This document shows, in pieces, positions 1-8,519 of a stretch of DNA of 64,000 nt (position 1 is the stretch's first letter; each line of letters begins with the position of its first letter). Source of the DNA: CAYZBF01 sp964476585 (GTDB lineage Bacteria > Hydrothermota > UBA3072); contig CAYZBF010000001.1 of assembly GCA_964476585.1 (NCBI GenBank), positions 1 through 64,000 of the forward strand, read 5' to 3'. Both the position numbers and the translations under genes were made by a program. Under the pieces are notes generated by a model. That model had not been told where the DNA came from. It was given only the letters and a program-made list of their open reading frames with translations, and did no database searches.

Positions 1-1
1 T

Positions 2-349
2 TGGGTTAAGGAGATGGAGTGTATAAGGATGAAGCTTGGAGAGGTGGATTCATCTGGTCGTCGAAGACCCCTACCCATTGATGGTTCAAATTTCAAAATT
101 GAGGTAGATACAGTTGTGGTTGCCATTGGACAGAGTCCAAATCCATTAATTCCAGAGACTTCACCTGATTTAAAAGTAGGTAAATGGGGAAATATCGAGG
201 CTGACCCAGAGACTGGAAAGACTTCTAAAAAAGGCGTTTGGGCTGGCGGTGATGTGGTGCGCGGTGGTGCTACTGTAATTCTGGCAATGGGCGATGGCAG
301 GGTTGCAGCAAGGTCAATAGATGAATATTTAGAAACTGGGGTTTGGTAA
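2..349 (+). CDS. NAD(P)H-dependent FAD oxidoreductase of the glutamate synthase small-subunit family, C-terminal part
   Basis: The gene begins before the window; the frame is open from base 2 to a TAA at 347-349. The visible residues form the end of a two-dinucleotide-binding flavoprotein of the GltD/GltA (SudA) type. DTVVVAIGQSPNP is the second nucleotide-binding edge, and WAGGDVVRGGATVI is the terminal FAD-binding GD motif in which the Asp contacts the flavin. Family members pass electrons between NAD(P)H and glutamate synthase, or act as NADH-dependent ferredoxin:NADP oxidoreductase (NfnB) or sulfide dehydrogenase. The fragment cannot tell these apart because the N-terminal iron-sulfur region is missing. 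An in-frame ATG at 14 lies inside the conserved domain and is not the start. The gene is convergent with acetate kinase. Confidence 0.8.
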   Translation, partial: WVKEMECIRMKLGEVDSSGRRRPLPIDGSNFKIEVDTVVVAIGQSPNPLIPETSPDLKVGKWGNIEADPETGKTSKKGVWAGGDVVRGGATVILAMGDGRVAARSIDEYLETGVW

Positions 350-431
350 ACATCAGAAAAAATCTAAAAATAAAAATTTTCAAATAATTTTAAATCTGGA
401 TATTTGATAAAACTAACTATCCCAGAAAGGT

Positions 432-1697
432 CTAAAATTCTGGCTTATAATCCGATGAGGAAAAGGAGTAATTATAAGTCTCTGAAGATTTATACTCTCC
501 TTTAAGAATGCCAACTACGTCCTCTACAAAGACAATTTCTTCATTAGTTGGTATAACAAATATCTTTATATCCGAATCATCGGATGATATCACGGCTTCA
601 CTATCACCCTTTGTGTTTTTGTTTCTTTGCTTATCCAGTCTTAACCCAAGTTTTTCCATATTCAAGCAAACAGCTTCTCTTAATACAGGTGATTTTTCCC
701 CTGCTCCTGCCGTAAACACCACTGCATCAACACTCCCAAGAAGTGCGATATAGGCGCCGATATATTTCTTTAACCTAGTAACCTCTTTGTTGAAGGAAAG
801 GGCGGCATGCTTGTTTCCTTTTTTCATTTCACGCTCTATATCACGACGATCCGCCCACTCTCCTGAGATTCCCAGAAGACCACTTCTCCGGTTTAGGTAG
901 CTTGTTACCAGAGATACATCCTTCTTCTCTTTTTTACATATATATTCAACCACTGCAGGATCTATATCGCCGGACCGCGTTCCCATAACCAATCCCTCAA
1001 GAGGAGTAAATCCCATTGAATGGTCATAAGATTTCCCATTCTTTATTGCAGTAAGGCTAACACCATTTCCAATATGACAGGTTACAAGATTTGTTTCCTT
1101 TATTTCTTTGCCGAGTAAGACAGATGCTCGTCTGGAAACGTAGAGGTGGGATGTGCCGTGGAAGCCATATTTACGAACCTTGTAATCCTCATACCATTTA
1201 TATGGTACAGCGTAAATATAGGACTCTTCTGGCATTGTCTGGTGAAAAGCTGTATCCATCACGGCAATATGGGGTATATCAGGCAGGAGTTCCATAGCAG
1301 CCTCAATTCCCATAACGTTTGCCGGATTATGCAATGGCGCAAGATCAGAAAGATCTTTGAATGTCTGAAGAGTTTTTTCATCAATACGAACAGATGAGGT
1401 AAACTCTTCTCCACCATGGACGACCCGATGTCCAACTGCATCCATCTCTTTCAGATCTTCCATTACTCCAATCTCCTTATCAGTCAGTACTTCTTTCACT
1501 AACTGCATTGCCTCCCTATGGGTAGGACAATTTCTTTTAATTATCACCTCTTCCCTTCCTTTGGGTCTGTGCCGTATGAAAGAATCTCCAATAGTAACCC
1601 TCTCCACTATTCCCTTTGCCATTTCAGTCCTTTTATCCCAGTTGTACACAAGATATTTCAGCGAAGAACTACCACAGTTTATAGTAAGTATAATCAT
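432..1697 (-). CDS. ackA: Acetate kinase
   Basis: Catalyses acetyl phosphate + ADP to acetate + ATP in the cytoplasm, the last step of substrate-level phosphorylation. The 421-residue protein has the family signatures in order: INCGSSSLKY at the start (Asn7), HRVVHGGE (Arg91), PLHNPAN (His123), MDTAFHQTMP (Asp148), YGFHGTSH (His180) and MGTRSGDIDP. The catalytic numbering matches the Methanosarcina thermophila enzyme, as expected for true acetate kinase rather than butyrate kinase. The last ~20 residues (Ser/Tyr-rich) extend beyond the usual end. ATG at 1697 is preceded by GGGAGGGTAA, a good ribosome site. Its likely partner, a phosphotransacylase, lies at 7473-8363 on the same strand but is not adjacent. 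Confidence 0.95.
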   Translation of the reverse strand: MIILTINCGSSSLKYLVYNWDKRTEMAKGIVERVTIGDSFIRHRPKGREEVIIKRNCPTHREAMQLVKEVLTDKEIGVMEDLKEMDAVGHRVVHGGEEFTSSVRIDEKTLQTFKDLSDLAPLHNPANVMGIEAAMELLPDIPHIAVMDTAFHQTMPEESYIYAVPYKWYEDYKVRKYGFHGTSHLYVSRRASVLLGKEIKETNLVTCHIGNGVSLTAIKNGKSYDHSMGFTPLEGLVMGTRSGDIDPAVVEYICKKEKKDVSLVTSYLNRRSGLLGISGEWADRRDIEREMKKGNKHAALSFNKEVTRLKKYIGAYIALLGSVDAVVFTAGAGEKSPVLREAVCLNMEKLGLRLDKQRNKNTKGDSEAVISSDDSDIKIFVIPTNEEIVFVEDVVGILKGEYKSSETYNYSFSSSDYKPEF

Positions 1698-1825
1698 TTA
1701 CCCTCCCACAAAGAGTAACTCTGTAGAAATAGTTGTTTCCCACCAAAGGGTCTAGGGTATATATGACCGAAGACGGGTGACAGGTGATCTAAGATCCAAT
1801 GAAAAATGAAAATTAAAAAATTCCC

Positions 1826-1990
1826 ACTTTCCCTGGGATTGCCTCGCTTGAGTAGAGCATGAAGATTCACTTGCGACGACATTTCTCACGCAGAGGCGCA
1901 AAGAGCGCTCAACGCAATAAACGCGAATAACTCAATAAACTCAATGAACTCAGAACCACTTAATCCATACTCCTTAATTCTTTAATCCTT
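1826..1990. repeat. Copy 1 of a ~160-bp dispersed direct repeat (in gene-free stretch 1698-2015)
   Basis: This block is nearly identical to 24189-24344 in the same orientation. Both begin ACTTTCCCTGGGATTGCCTC and end in TTCTTTAATCCTT. Copy 1 has an extra 9 bases (CAATGAACT) and a few substitutions. It contains a CACGCAGAGGCGCAAAGAG phrase and a run of AATAAACTC-like units. No open frame is conserved between copies. The rest of the gap 1698-2015 holds short degenerate phrases (GAAGACGGGTGACAGGTGAT, AATGAAAAATGAAAATT and a CTTTGTGTTCTCTGGGTG tail) and no recognisable gene. Confidence 0.85.
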
Positions 1991-2015
1991 TGTGTTCTCT
2001 GGGTGTTTGTGGTTT

Positions 2016-2426
2016 TTATTCATGACTTTTTTTGAAGAAGAACTCAATCTCTCTTTCTGCCGTTTTAATCGAATCTGATGCGTGAACAGTATTCTCTGTA
2101 ACACTCAATCCATAGGTAGCACGGATGGTTCCTTTTCTTGCTTCTTCCGGATTAGTCTTCCCAATTAGAGAACGTGTCTTTTCCACTGCATTATCTCCTT
2201 TTAGTTCCATAGCTACTATCCTATTCCTTGTCACATAATCAATCAACTCTTCAAAGAAGGATTTACCTCTGTGGATAGAGTAAAACTCTTCCGCATCATC
2301 TCTACTTAAATGAACCATCCTCATATTAACAATATCGAGACCGGCATCTTCAATCTTTTTTATTATCTTCCCGGTCAATCTCCTCTCAACCCCATCAGGT
2401 TTGATTAAAAGAAGCGTCCTTTCCAT
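2016..2426 (-). CDS. ndk: Nucleoside diphosphate kinase
   Basis: Transfers the gamma-phosphate from ATP to NDPs through a phosphohistidine. I start the protein at the ATG at 2426 because MERTLLLIKPDGVERR is the canonical N-terminus; the frame stays open upstream to 2477, but those 17 residues have no family counterpart. The 136-residue product has the normal length. The catalytic histidine is His115 in ENTVHASDS, and the NPEEARKGTIRATYG loop is intact. It lies 51 bases downstream of the secreted protease gene on the same strand and has no clear promoter of its own, so it is probably read through from the promoter near 5280. The ribosome site before 2426 is weak. Confidence 0.93.
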   Translation of the reverse strand: MERTLLLIKPDGVERRLTGKIIKKIEDAGLDIVNMRMVHLSRDDAEEFYSIHRGKSFFEELIDYVTRNRIVAMELKGDNAVEKTRSLIGKTNPEEARKGTIRATYGLSVTENTVHASDSIKTAEREIEFFFKKSHE

Positions 2427-2477
2427 AAGGAAAAGAATATCAGTTGTAAAACCGGGACAAGTGCAAATAAGATGCAC

Positions 2478-5171
2478 TCACCTCACAACTACCAGTTTTC
2501 TGGAGATAGTCTTACCACTATGAGTTAAACGGCAAAAGTAGATACCATTTGGTAATCCATCAATGTTAATCGAACTCTGATATTGCCCTGCATTCTGAAC
2601 CTTATTCACAAGTTTCTTAATCTTTCTTCCAGTGATGTCGAACATCGATAAATTAACTGCTCCTCTTTCAGGAATACTATAGTGTATAGTGGTTCCACAA
2701 GACAATGGATTTTCAATCTTTGAAAGATATAAACTAACCAGAGGAATCTCTTCTCCTATACCAGAATAGAAATCATCAATTAGATAAAGATTTCCATTTA
2801 ATCCTCCAACAGCCACCTCAAGGTATCCGTCCTTATCAATATCACCCAGAGCAGGTGAAGAAGTTATAGAGGTTCCAAGATAAAGATCCCAGAGTAAACT
2901 ACCATCACCAGAAATGGCGTACAGGTATCCATCGACTGAACCAACTACAATATCAACTGTCCCGTCATTATTTATATCAGCAAGAGCGGGGGAGGATATA
3001 ACCTCGCCTCCTGTGGGATATAACCAGTATGGACTCCCATCCTCGGCATTTAGAGCATAAACATTACTATCATTGGAGCCAAAAACAACTTCAAGTTTTG
3101 AATCCCCATCTATATCACCGAGCGCAGGCGATGAGCGGACATCACCATTGGTCCCAAATTTCCAGAGAAGTGAATCCATCTCCAGCGCATAGAGTGTATC
3201 ATCATCGGAACCTATCACCAATTCCATTAACGAATCTCCATCAATATCCCCGATAGCAGCGGAAGAGTTAACTTCACCAGATGTCGTGAATGATGTCAAA
3301 AGAATACCCTCTACACCATCAAAAAACTTGACTGAATTACCCTGTCCAAAAACAATTTCCATTCTTCCATTTGCATCATATACATCACCAACTGCAGGAG
3401 AAGATTTGGTTGGAGTACCATTTATGTGCATCTTTCCAGATGATCCATTTTCACCATTGATTGTACATATGAAATGTCCTACGCCAACAACTTCCAGTTT
3501 TCTATCGCTATCGAGATAATTGACAGCAGGAGAACCTGGTACACCGCTTATAATAAAACTATATTCCCAATTGAATAACCCATCCTCACCATTCAACGAA
3601 ACGATCTTTTTATTGCTGGATGAAGCAACAACCTCCAATTTACCATCACCATCGAGATCACTGGTAGCTGGTGCGCCAAGCACCTTACCACCTGTATTGT
3701 AATGCCATAATTCTGAACTATCTGCATTGACTGCATAAAGAGTGCTATCATTGGAACCAATTACGATCTCCAGTGTCCCATCCCCATCTATATCTGCTAT
3801 AATTGGTGAAGATTCTATTGAATCATTGGTAGAGAATGTCCATAGGACTCGTGATGAGTCCATATCTCCGACGAGGTCGACAAATCCTGAGTTATCCGAT
3901 AGACGGTGAAAGGATTGCCAGGGTTGAGCGTTATTTGGAAAAAATAGTTTCAGGTTGGTATATCCATAAACTGCCATTACCATAGGTGTATCCGGTGAAG
4001 GGCAATGAAAAGACCATTCATTACTTGAAGCAGAAAAATCGTTAACTACTCCAGCAATACCATCGCTACCAGTATCACGCACTTTAATATAGATAGTATC
4101 CACTTTATTATAAGAAAGATACTCTACTCCATCAGTAATATCGAGTATTACAGCATTATCAGGATATGGATATTGTTGTTTTTTTGACTCATACCAGTCA
4201 AAGAATAAAGGCGATTGCCAGTGTGGGGAACCAATAGGACCGATCACAACACGAACCTCGATATCTAACCGATTAATGTGTGACACTTTATAGGCAATCT
4301 TCGAGGTAGGCTGATAGTTCTTTTTATCTGTAGCGTAATACGCATCTCCATAACAGATTGATGAACTCTTCACAGCTTCATAAGTAATCCAGGCGTATCC
4401 GCTATCGGCCCACCAGGTATCCCAGGAATTGACTAACCTGAAAGCACCCTTACCATCAGGCGTATCAAGGGAATCATTATAACCAACGAGACAAATGGCA
4501 TGTCCGCCCCAAATTTTACCCGTAGTGTCTCCTGTGTCATAGATATAGTTAGGTCCAAGGGTATTCAAATAGAATGGATCCCACACAGAAATTCCAATCA
4601 CTGCGCAGTCATTATCGTTAACCATATGCGCTTTTAACTCATCTATCTTCCCATCCAACCATAAGCTGTCTATGTACAACGCTTGCTCACAGCGGAAGGC
4701 TATTGCATCGTTATATCCTCTCTCTTTAGGCCAGGATACAGAGTCTTGACTGGCATAGGAACCAGAAGACATTGGTGCTACGCCAAGGTCAGAAAGGCAT
4801 TTGAAGGCATCACAGAAATAAGAACCTCCATCAACTCCCCCATTTATCTGGTTGTAGATGAATTTGGGTTGGAACTGATGGTCTGGGTCAGTCATATCCC
4901 ATCCACCGTGATCTACATACTCCTGATATCCTTTGTAGTAATAGCCGGTAGCCCATGCGGTGCAACTCCCCAGATGTTGCGACCCTACTGGTGGCATTCC
5001 ATGTGAGTAATCTATAGAGTCAGGTAGCGGTTGTCGTGCAATCTTAAGTTTAGCTTCCTCCATCCAGGGGATCTTGTGGGGATTCACATATTTCAAACCC
5101 ATCCTGCGTTCTTGAGCACTCAGAGAAAAAATGCTTAGCAAAAAAATACCCAAAATCATTTTAATACGCAT
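2478..5171 (-). CDS. Secreted papain-family (C1) cysteine peptidase with FG-GAP-like repeats and C-terminal sorting domain
   Basis: 897 residues. A signal peptide (about 1-19, ending FSLSAQ) precedes a C1A peptidase domain: oxyanion Gln65 and nucleophile Cys70 in GSQHLGSCTAWA, His224 in GGHAICLVGYND, Asn248 in FRLVNSWDTWW, so the triad is complete. A linker of ~180 residues follows. Then come eight repeats (about 455-805) of the type SSPALGDIDGDGxLEVVxGS, which resemble FG-GAP/VCBS blades with Ca-binding DxDGD loops and probably close into a beta-propeller. The last ~85 residues are the sorting domain (FDITGRKIKKL, GIYFCRL, RKLVVVR). The start at 5171 follows AAGGAGG. The enzyme is probably exported and surface-attached, degrading extracellular protein; the propeller may bind substrate or surface glycan (inference). 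Confidence 0.9.
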   Translation of the reverse strand: MRIKMILGIFLLSIFSLSAQERRMGLKYVNPHKIPWMEEAKLKIARQPLPDSIDYSHGMPPVGSQHLGSCTAWATGYYYKGYQEYVDHGGWDMTDPDHQFQPKFIYNQINGGVDGGSYFCDAFKCLSDLGVAPMSSGSYASQDSVSWPKERGYNDAIAFRCEQALYIDSLWLDGKIDELKAHMVNDNDCAVIGISVWDPFYLNTLGPNYIYDTGDTTGKIWGGHAICLVGYNDSLDTPDGKGAFRLVNSWDTWWADSGYAWITYEAVKSSSICYGDAYYATDKKNYQPTSKIAYKVSHINRLDIEVRVVIGPIGSPHWQSPLFFDWYESKKQQYPYPDNAVILDITDGVEYLSYNKVDTIYIKVRDTGSDGIAGVVNDFSASSNEWSFHCPSPDTPMVMAVYGYTNLKLFFPNNAQPWQSFHRLSDNSGFVDLVGDMDSSRVLWTFSTNDSIESSPIIADIDGDGTLEIVIGSNDSTLYAVNADSSELWHYNTGGKVLGAPATSDLDGDGKLEVVASSSNKKIVSLNGEDGLFNWEYSFIISGVPGSPAVNYLDSDRKLEVVGVGHFICTINGENGSSGKMHINGTPTKSSPAVGDVYDANGRMEIVFGQGNSVKFFDGVEGILLTSFTTSGEVNSSAAIGDIDGDSLMELVIGSDDDTLYALEMDSLLWKFGTNGDVRSSPALGDIDGDSKLEVVFGSNDSNVYALNAEDGSPYWLYPTGGEVISSPALADINNDGTVDIVVGSVDGYLYAISGDGSLLWDLYLGTSITSSPALGDIDKDGYLEVAVGGLNGNLYLIDDFYSGIGEEIPLVSLYLSKIENPLSCGTTIHYSIPERGAVNLSMFDITGRKIKKLVNKVQNAGQYQSSINIDGLPNGIYFCRLTHSGKTISRKLVVVR

Positions 5172-5266
5172 AATACCTCCTTATTTGTCAGAAATTTAAC
5201 CATAAAACAATCAAATACTTTACTTTTCCCTTTGCAGGGCTAAAGCCTTGCCCTACTTCCTTTTTA

Positions 5267-5294
5267 AGTATAATCAAATATTCTGGAGTGTCAA
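5267..5294 (-). promoter_or_regulatory. Sigma70-type promoter for the C1 peptidase gene
   Basis: On the minus strand TTGACA (5294-5289), a 16-base spacer and TATACT (5272-5267) match the housekeeping consensus. The predicted start near 5260 leaves a leader of about 90 nt. The leader contains a small hairpin (AGGGC...GCCCT, near 5236-5254) and the AAGGAGG ribosome site. Confidence 0.7.
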
Positions 5295-5421
5295 GCACAA
5301 AGTTTGGATTTGGGATTTAGGGATTAGGATTTTGGTAATAAGTCGTGAGTCTAATTTTAGAGTTTATTGGGTTTATCCTATTTAACTATTCAACGACTTA
5401 ACTAATCGCTTATGCGATTAA

Positions 5422-7290
5422 TTAGAATGGATTGGCAAAATTTAAATACACTATCCCTCTATAATCAGCACCCAAATCCTCTATAGCTCTAGCATAGTCC
5501 AATCGAACGACTCCTATGGGAGTAGTATAACCCAAACCAAAACCTACTCCAAACTTTAGGTTTTTGAGAGAAATATCTGAATAATCCATCCATAGGTTCC
5601 CAATATCAGTGAATATAGTAGCACGTATATTCCTATATATAGGTATCCTGAATTCAAGGTTAAAAAGTAACTGGTCAAGACCGCTCCTTTTCCCTCTACT
5701 GTCAGGAGCCCCAATAGAAGCCTCTTCAAAACCTCTCATAGTCCCGTATCCTCCCATCTCCAGTCGGACATCCGTGCTTATCTCATCCGGCTCTTCGCGG
5801 GAGTGGGTAAGAATTAACACCGCTCGTAAGGCTAACACAATCCTATAGGGTAAGGGGCGATATGATGCAAAATCTAACTTTACTCTATCGAAATGATTAT
5901 CACCACCGAGAAATCCCCCTGCATATTCAATTTGTGACAGGAATCGTGAACCCTTCCGCGGAACTATGATGTTGTCCCTTCCCTCATAAAAATATCGCGT
6001 ACTCAATCTATTAGTTATACTGGGCGCCTCCTCGATTGTTGCCCTCCTGAAGTCATAAAGGAAGGATATTCGAGAGTAAAGATTGATATCTCTCTGAAGG
6101 ACAATGTCGAGAGATAGATCAAATTCGCTGTATTCTCTGGTATATACTCGTTTCAGCGCTGGAGAGGCGACAAGGCTGAATCCCGAATTTAAAAGATATG
6201 ACTCCCTGTATGTCATTCTAATATCTTCTTCCCTATAGGGCAGTCTAATATCATTCCAGTGTTTAAATTCAGGACTTGCCCTCAAGGATATGTCAATCAA
6301 CAACCTCTGAAGATTTCCAAAGAGATTTAGATGACCCCAACGAAACAAGAATAATCCTTTGTTTGGGGATTCATACCCAAAACCAAAGTTTATGAGTCTT
6401 GGTTTTTCTTCCTTGAATATGAACGAAAGGTTAACGGAGTCCTCCTTCACTTTTTGTTCTTGAACATTTACATCAGAAAACAACTCCGTCCTATACAATC
6501 TGCTCTGCGATTCATATACACGAGAAGGACGATGGAGATCGCCTTCATTAATTCTCATCTCACGCTTGACTACATCTCTTCGAATCCCCTTTAAGCCTTT
6601 GAATTTAATCCTTCTAACCCAAACCTTTTCGCCTTCTTTTATCTCAACATTCAATAATACTCTTTTGGCCGGATCTGAAATATTTTGAATGGTTTTACGA
6701 ACCCTGATCTCCGCATTTGTATATCCCTTTTCTGCGTATTCATTTGAAAGAGAGTATTCTCCTGTTCCAATAACGGCCTCATCGTAGTAATCCCCTTCAT
6801 TGATAGATAGAATCTTCCCGACTTTTTCATCAGAAAATAGTGTATTCCCCTCAATTTCTATACTATCAATCTTGCTTCTAAACCCTTCAAAAATGTGGTA
6901 GGTCATCCTGATTTCATTAAGTTCTTTTAAAAACTCTCCCTCTCTTTTCTTTACCCGCATATCAAAAAAACCTTTGCTCCGGTAAAAACTCACTATTCGT
7001 TTCGCCCCCTCCCTCGCAAATCTCTCTATATACGGATCACCTTTCTTTATGAGAAAGAGTTCCTTTAATTTCTTATCAGATATAGAGTTGTTGCCTTCAA
7101 ACTCTATCTCTTTAATTCTGATTTCCTCGGTTATCTTTAGCTGCTTCATACAACCGGAAAGGAGCAAGAGGATTATGAGGAAAGGTGGGAAGGTCGGCCC
7201 TAATATTTTACTATCTGCAGGGGCAGGCCTCGCGTCTGTCCTCTTATTTTGGGCGAGCGCGCGCCCCGTGCGATAATATGCAAGCATCAT
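5422..7290 (-). CDS. Omp85-family outer-membrane assembly protein (TamL/BamA-like)
   Basis: The first ~50 residues are doubtful. Three POTRA-like domains follow (about 57-125, 140-205, 220-280), each opening IxEIEFEGN, IDSIEIEGN or VRRIKFKGL. A 16-strand barrel of ~340 residues carries the RGF lid-lock motif (GGYGTMRGFEEAS) and ends YLNFANPF with a terminal Phe. It inserts beta-barrels into the outer membrane or forms a translocation pore. The segment LIILLLLSGC near residue 37-46 looks like a lipoprotein signal with a lipobox, as in TamL lipoproteins of Bacteroidetes. The reading frame before it (GC-rich, 7200-7290) looks non-native. No Shine-Dalgarno precedes the ATG at 7290, and the real start may be a TTG or other codon within 7170-7200. 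The downstream hairpin 5403-5420 lacks a U run. Confidence 0.85.
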   Translation of the reverse strand: MMLAYYRTGRALAQNKRTDARPAPADSKILGPTFPPFLIILLLLSGCMKQLKITEEIRIKEIEFEGNNSISDKKLKELFLIKKGDPYIERFAREGAKRIVSFYRSKGFFDMRVKKREGEFLKELNEIRMTYHIFEGFRSKIDSIEIEGNTLFSDEKVGKILSINEGDYYDEAVIGTGEYSLSNEYAEKGYTNAEIRVRKTIQNISDPAKRVLLNVEIKEGEKVWVRRIKFKGLKGIRRDVVKREMRINEGDLHRPSRVYESQSRLYRTELFSDVNVQEQKVKEDSVNLSFIFKEEKPRLINFGFGYESPNKGLFLFRWGHLNLFGNLQRLLIDISLRASPEFKHWNDIRLPYREEDIRMTYRESYLLNSGFSLVASPALKRVYTREYSEFDLSLDIVLQRDINLYSRISFLYDFRRATIEEAPSITNRLSTRYFYEGRDNIIVPRKGSRFLSQIEYAGGFLGGDNHFDRVKLDFASYRPLPYRIVLALRAVLILTHSREEPDEISTDVRLEMGGYGTMRGFEEASIGAPDSRGKRSGLDQLLFNLEFRIPIYRNIRATIFTDIGNLWMDYSDISLKNLKFGVGFGLGYTTPIGVVRLDYARAIEDLGADYRGIVYLNFANPF

Positions 7291-7472
7291 AACTTATGAT
7301 TATGAGTGCACAACCTTACAAAATATGCACCTGGTTGAGAGTAATCATAGTTTTTCAATCTTTTGGAACGGTTATGATATTCCTCATTCATGACTTATTC
7401 TTTCAGGGTTCAATACATGGATTCCCTACGACTTTCAATTGTCTGTAAAAAGTCACTTTGACACATTATTGA

Positions 7473-8363
7473 CTACCTTGAAAGCACAACACCGAGAGCT
7501 ATGGAATTGAGTTTTATCTCGGGTTTATCCGCTCGTGAAAGCATTACGACCGGCTTTGTTGTCCCAAGTATTGCGCCTGCTGCCATAGCCCTACCAAAAT
7601 GCATAAGTGCCTTTGCCACACTGTTACCTGTAGTAATATCAGGAACAAGGATAAGATCCACATTTCCGCATACAGGGCCACTTATTCCCTTCACCTGACA
7701 GGCATAGTCTGATACCATGAGATCGAATGCAAGGGGGCCATCAACTACACATTTAGGGATCTGCCCCCTTTTTGCTGCTTTCTCTATTATAGCAGCATCG
7801 ATGGTATTTTCTATCTTCGGATTTACTGCTTCGGTAGCAGAGAGGATTCCCACCCGTGGTTTCTCAATTCCCAGTGAATGCATAAAATTAACACCATTCT
7901 TGAGTATAGAAATCTTTTCATCGAGAGTAGGCGAGATACACATACCGCCATCAGTTATAGCAAGGAGTCTATCCAGCTCTGGTATATCCAGGATGACAAT
8001 ATGGCTCAATAATGGAGAACTCTTCAAGCCGTACTCGTCGCTTAAGACTGGTTTTAAAAAATGCGAAGTAGAGATAGACCCCTTAAGCAGAATATCGCCT
8101 TTCCCTTCTGAAACCATTTTAACAGCTTTTATAGCAACATCTCCTGGGTCTTTTTCTCCTATCACCTCATCTTCTTTAATCTCTGGAAATTTACTCTTTA
8201 GTTCCGGGTCACCCACAAAGATTGGTTTAATCATTCCCTTCTCTCGCGCCATCAGGGCTGCCCTGACTTCGCTCTCCTTATAAGACCCTGCTATAACACA
8301 CCTCTTTGGACCCGTTTCCTCTGCCTCTTTAATTATATCCTTGATTGACTTAAATGGTTTCAT
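7473..8363 (-). CDS. ptb: Phosphate acetyl/butyryltransferase
   Basis: 296 residues, typical for phosphate butyryltransferase (the short Pta/Ptb family). It moves an acyl group from acyl-CoA to phosphate, giving the acyl phosphate used by a kinase such as the AckA at 432-1697. Family features include AGSYKESEVRAAL near the start, ILLKGSISTSHFLKPVL, LAITDGGMCISPTL, VGILSATEAVNPKI, VVDGPLAFDLMVS and the C-terminal TTGNSVAKALMHFG...AGAILGTTKPVVMLSRADK. The choice of acetyl- or butyryl-CoA cannot be read from sequence; the presence of an acetate-type kinase favours acetyl phosphate or a broad short-chain range. ATG at 8363 follows a weak GAGGG site. The gene has its own promoter immediately after the terminator of the large secretion operon. 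Confidence 0.88.
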   Translation of the reverse strand: MKPFKSIKDIIKEAEETGPKRCVIAGSYKESEVRAALMAREKGMIKPIFVGDPELKSKFPEIKEDEVIGEKDPGDVAIKAVKMVSEGKGDILLKGSISTSHFLKPVLSDEYGLKSSPLLSHIVILDIPELDRLLAITDGGMCISPTLDEKISILKNGVNFMHSLGIEKPRVGILSATEAVNPKIENTIDAAIIEKAAKRGQIPKCVVDGPLAFDLMVSDYACQVKGISGPVCGNVDLILVPDITTGNSVAKALMHFGRAMAAGAILGTTKPVVMLSRADKPEIKLNSIALGVVLSR

Positions 8364-8440
8364 TTCAAATCAACCCTCTTTTTTATATCTCGCAAAGACG
8401 CAAAGAATGCCAATATGTATTTATACTTGTTCATACATGT

Positions 8441-8468
8441 ATTCTAATTTAACCCTTCTTTTTGTCAA
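8441..8468 (-). promoter_or_regulatory. Sigma70-type promoter for the phosphotransacylase gene
   Basis: Minus strand: TTGACA (8468-8463), a 16-base spacer, TAGAAT (8446-8441). The predicted start near 8434 gives a ~70-nt leader. It sits directly downstream of the terminator at 8474-8500, which insulates it from the preceding operon. Confidence 0.65.
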
Positions 8469-8473
8469 TAAGT

Positions 8474-8500
8474 AAAAAAAAGCCCCCATAAAGGGGGCTT
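8474..8500 (-). terminator. Rho-independent terminator of the 21.2-8.5 kb operon
   Basis: A perfect 7-bp G+C-rich stem (AGCCCCC...GGGGGCT, with a short TTTA loop) is followed on the minus strand by an uninterrupted U run (A7-8 on the plus strand at 8474-8481). It begins 20 bases after the stop codon of the 694-aa secreted protein. The other side also has a T-rich tail (8499-8509), so it may work in both directions. Confidence 0.9.
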
Positions 8501-8519
8501 TTCTTTTTTAAAGGTGTAG

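Noticed and set aside
3286..3702. Plus-strand frames opposite the FG-GAP-like repeats
   Set aside because: Shadows of the minus-strand repeat-coding gene, created by biased codon use in DxDGD-type repeats.
5403..5420. Terminator after the Omp85 gene
   Set aside because: TAATCGC/GCGATTA forms a 7-bp stem but is A/T-rich and lacks a U run on the minus strand.
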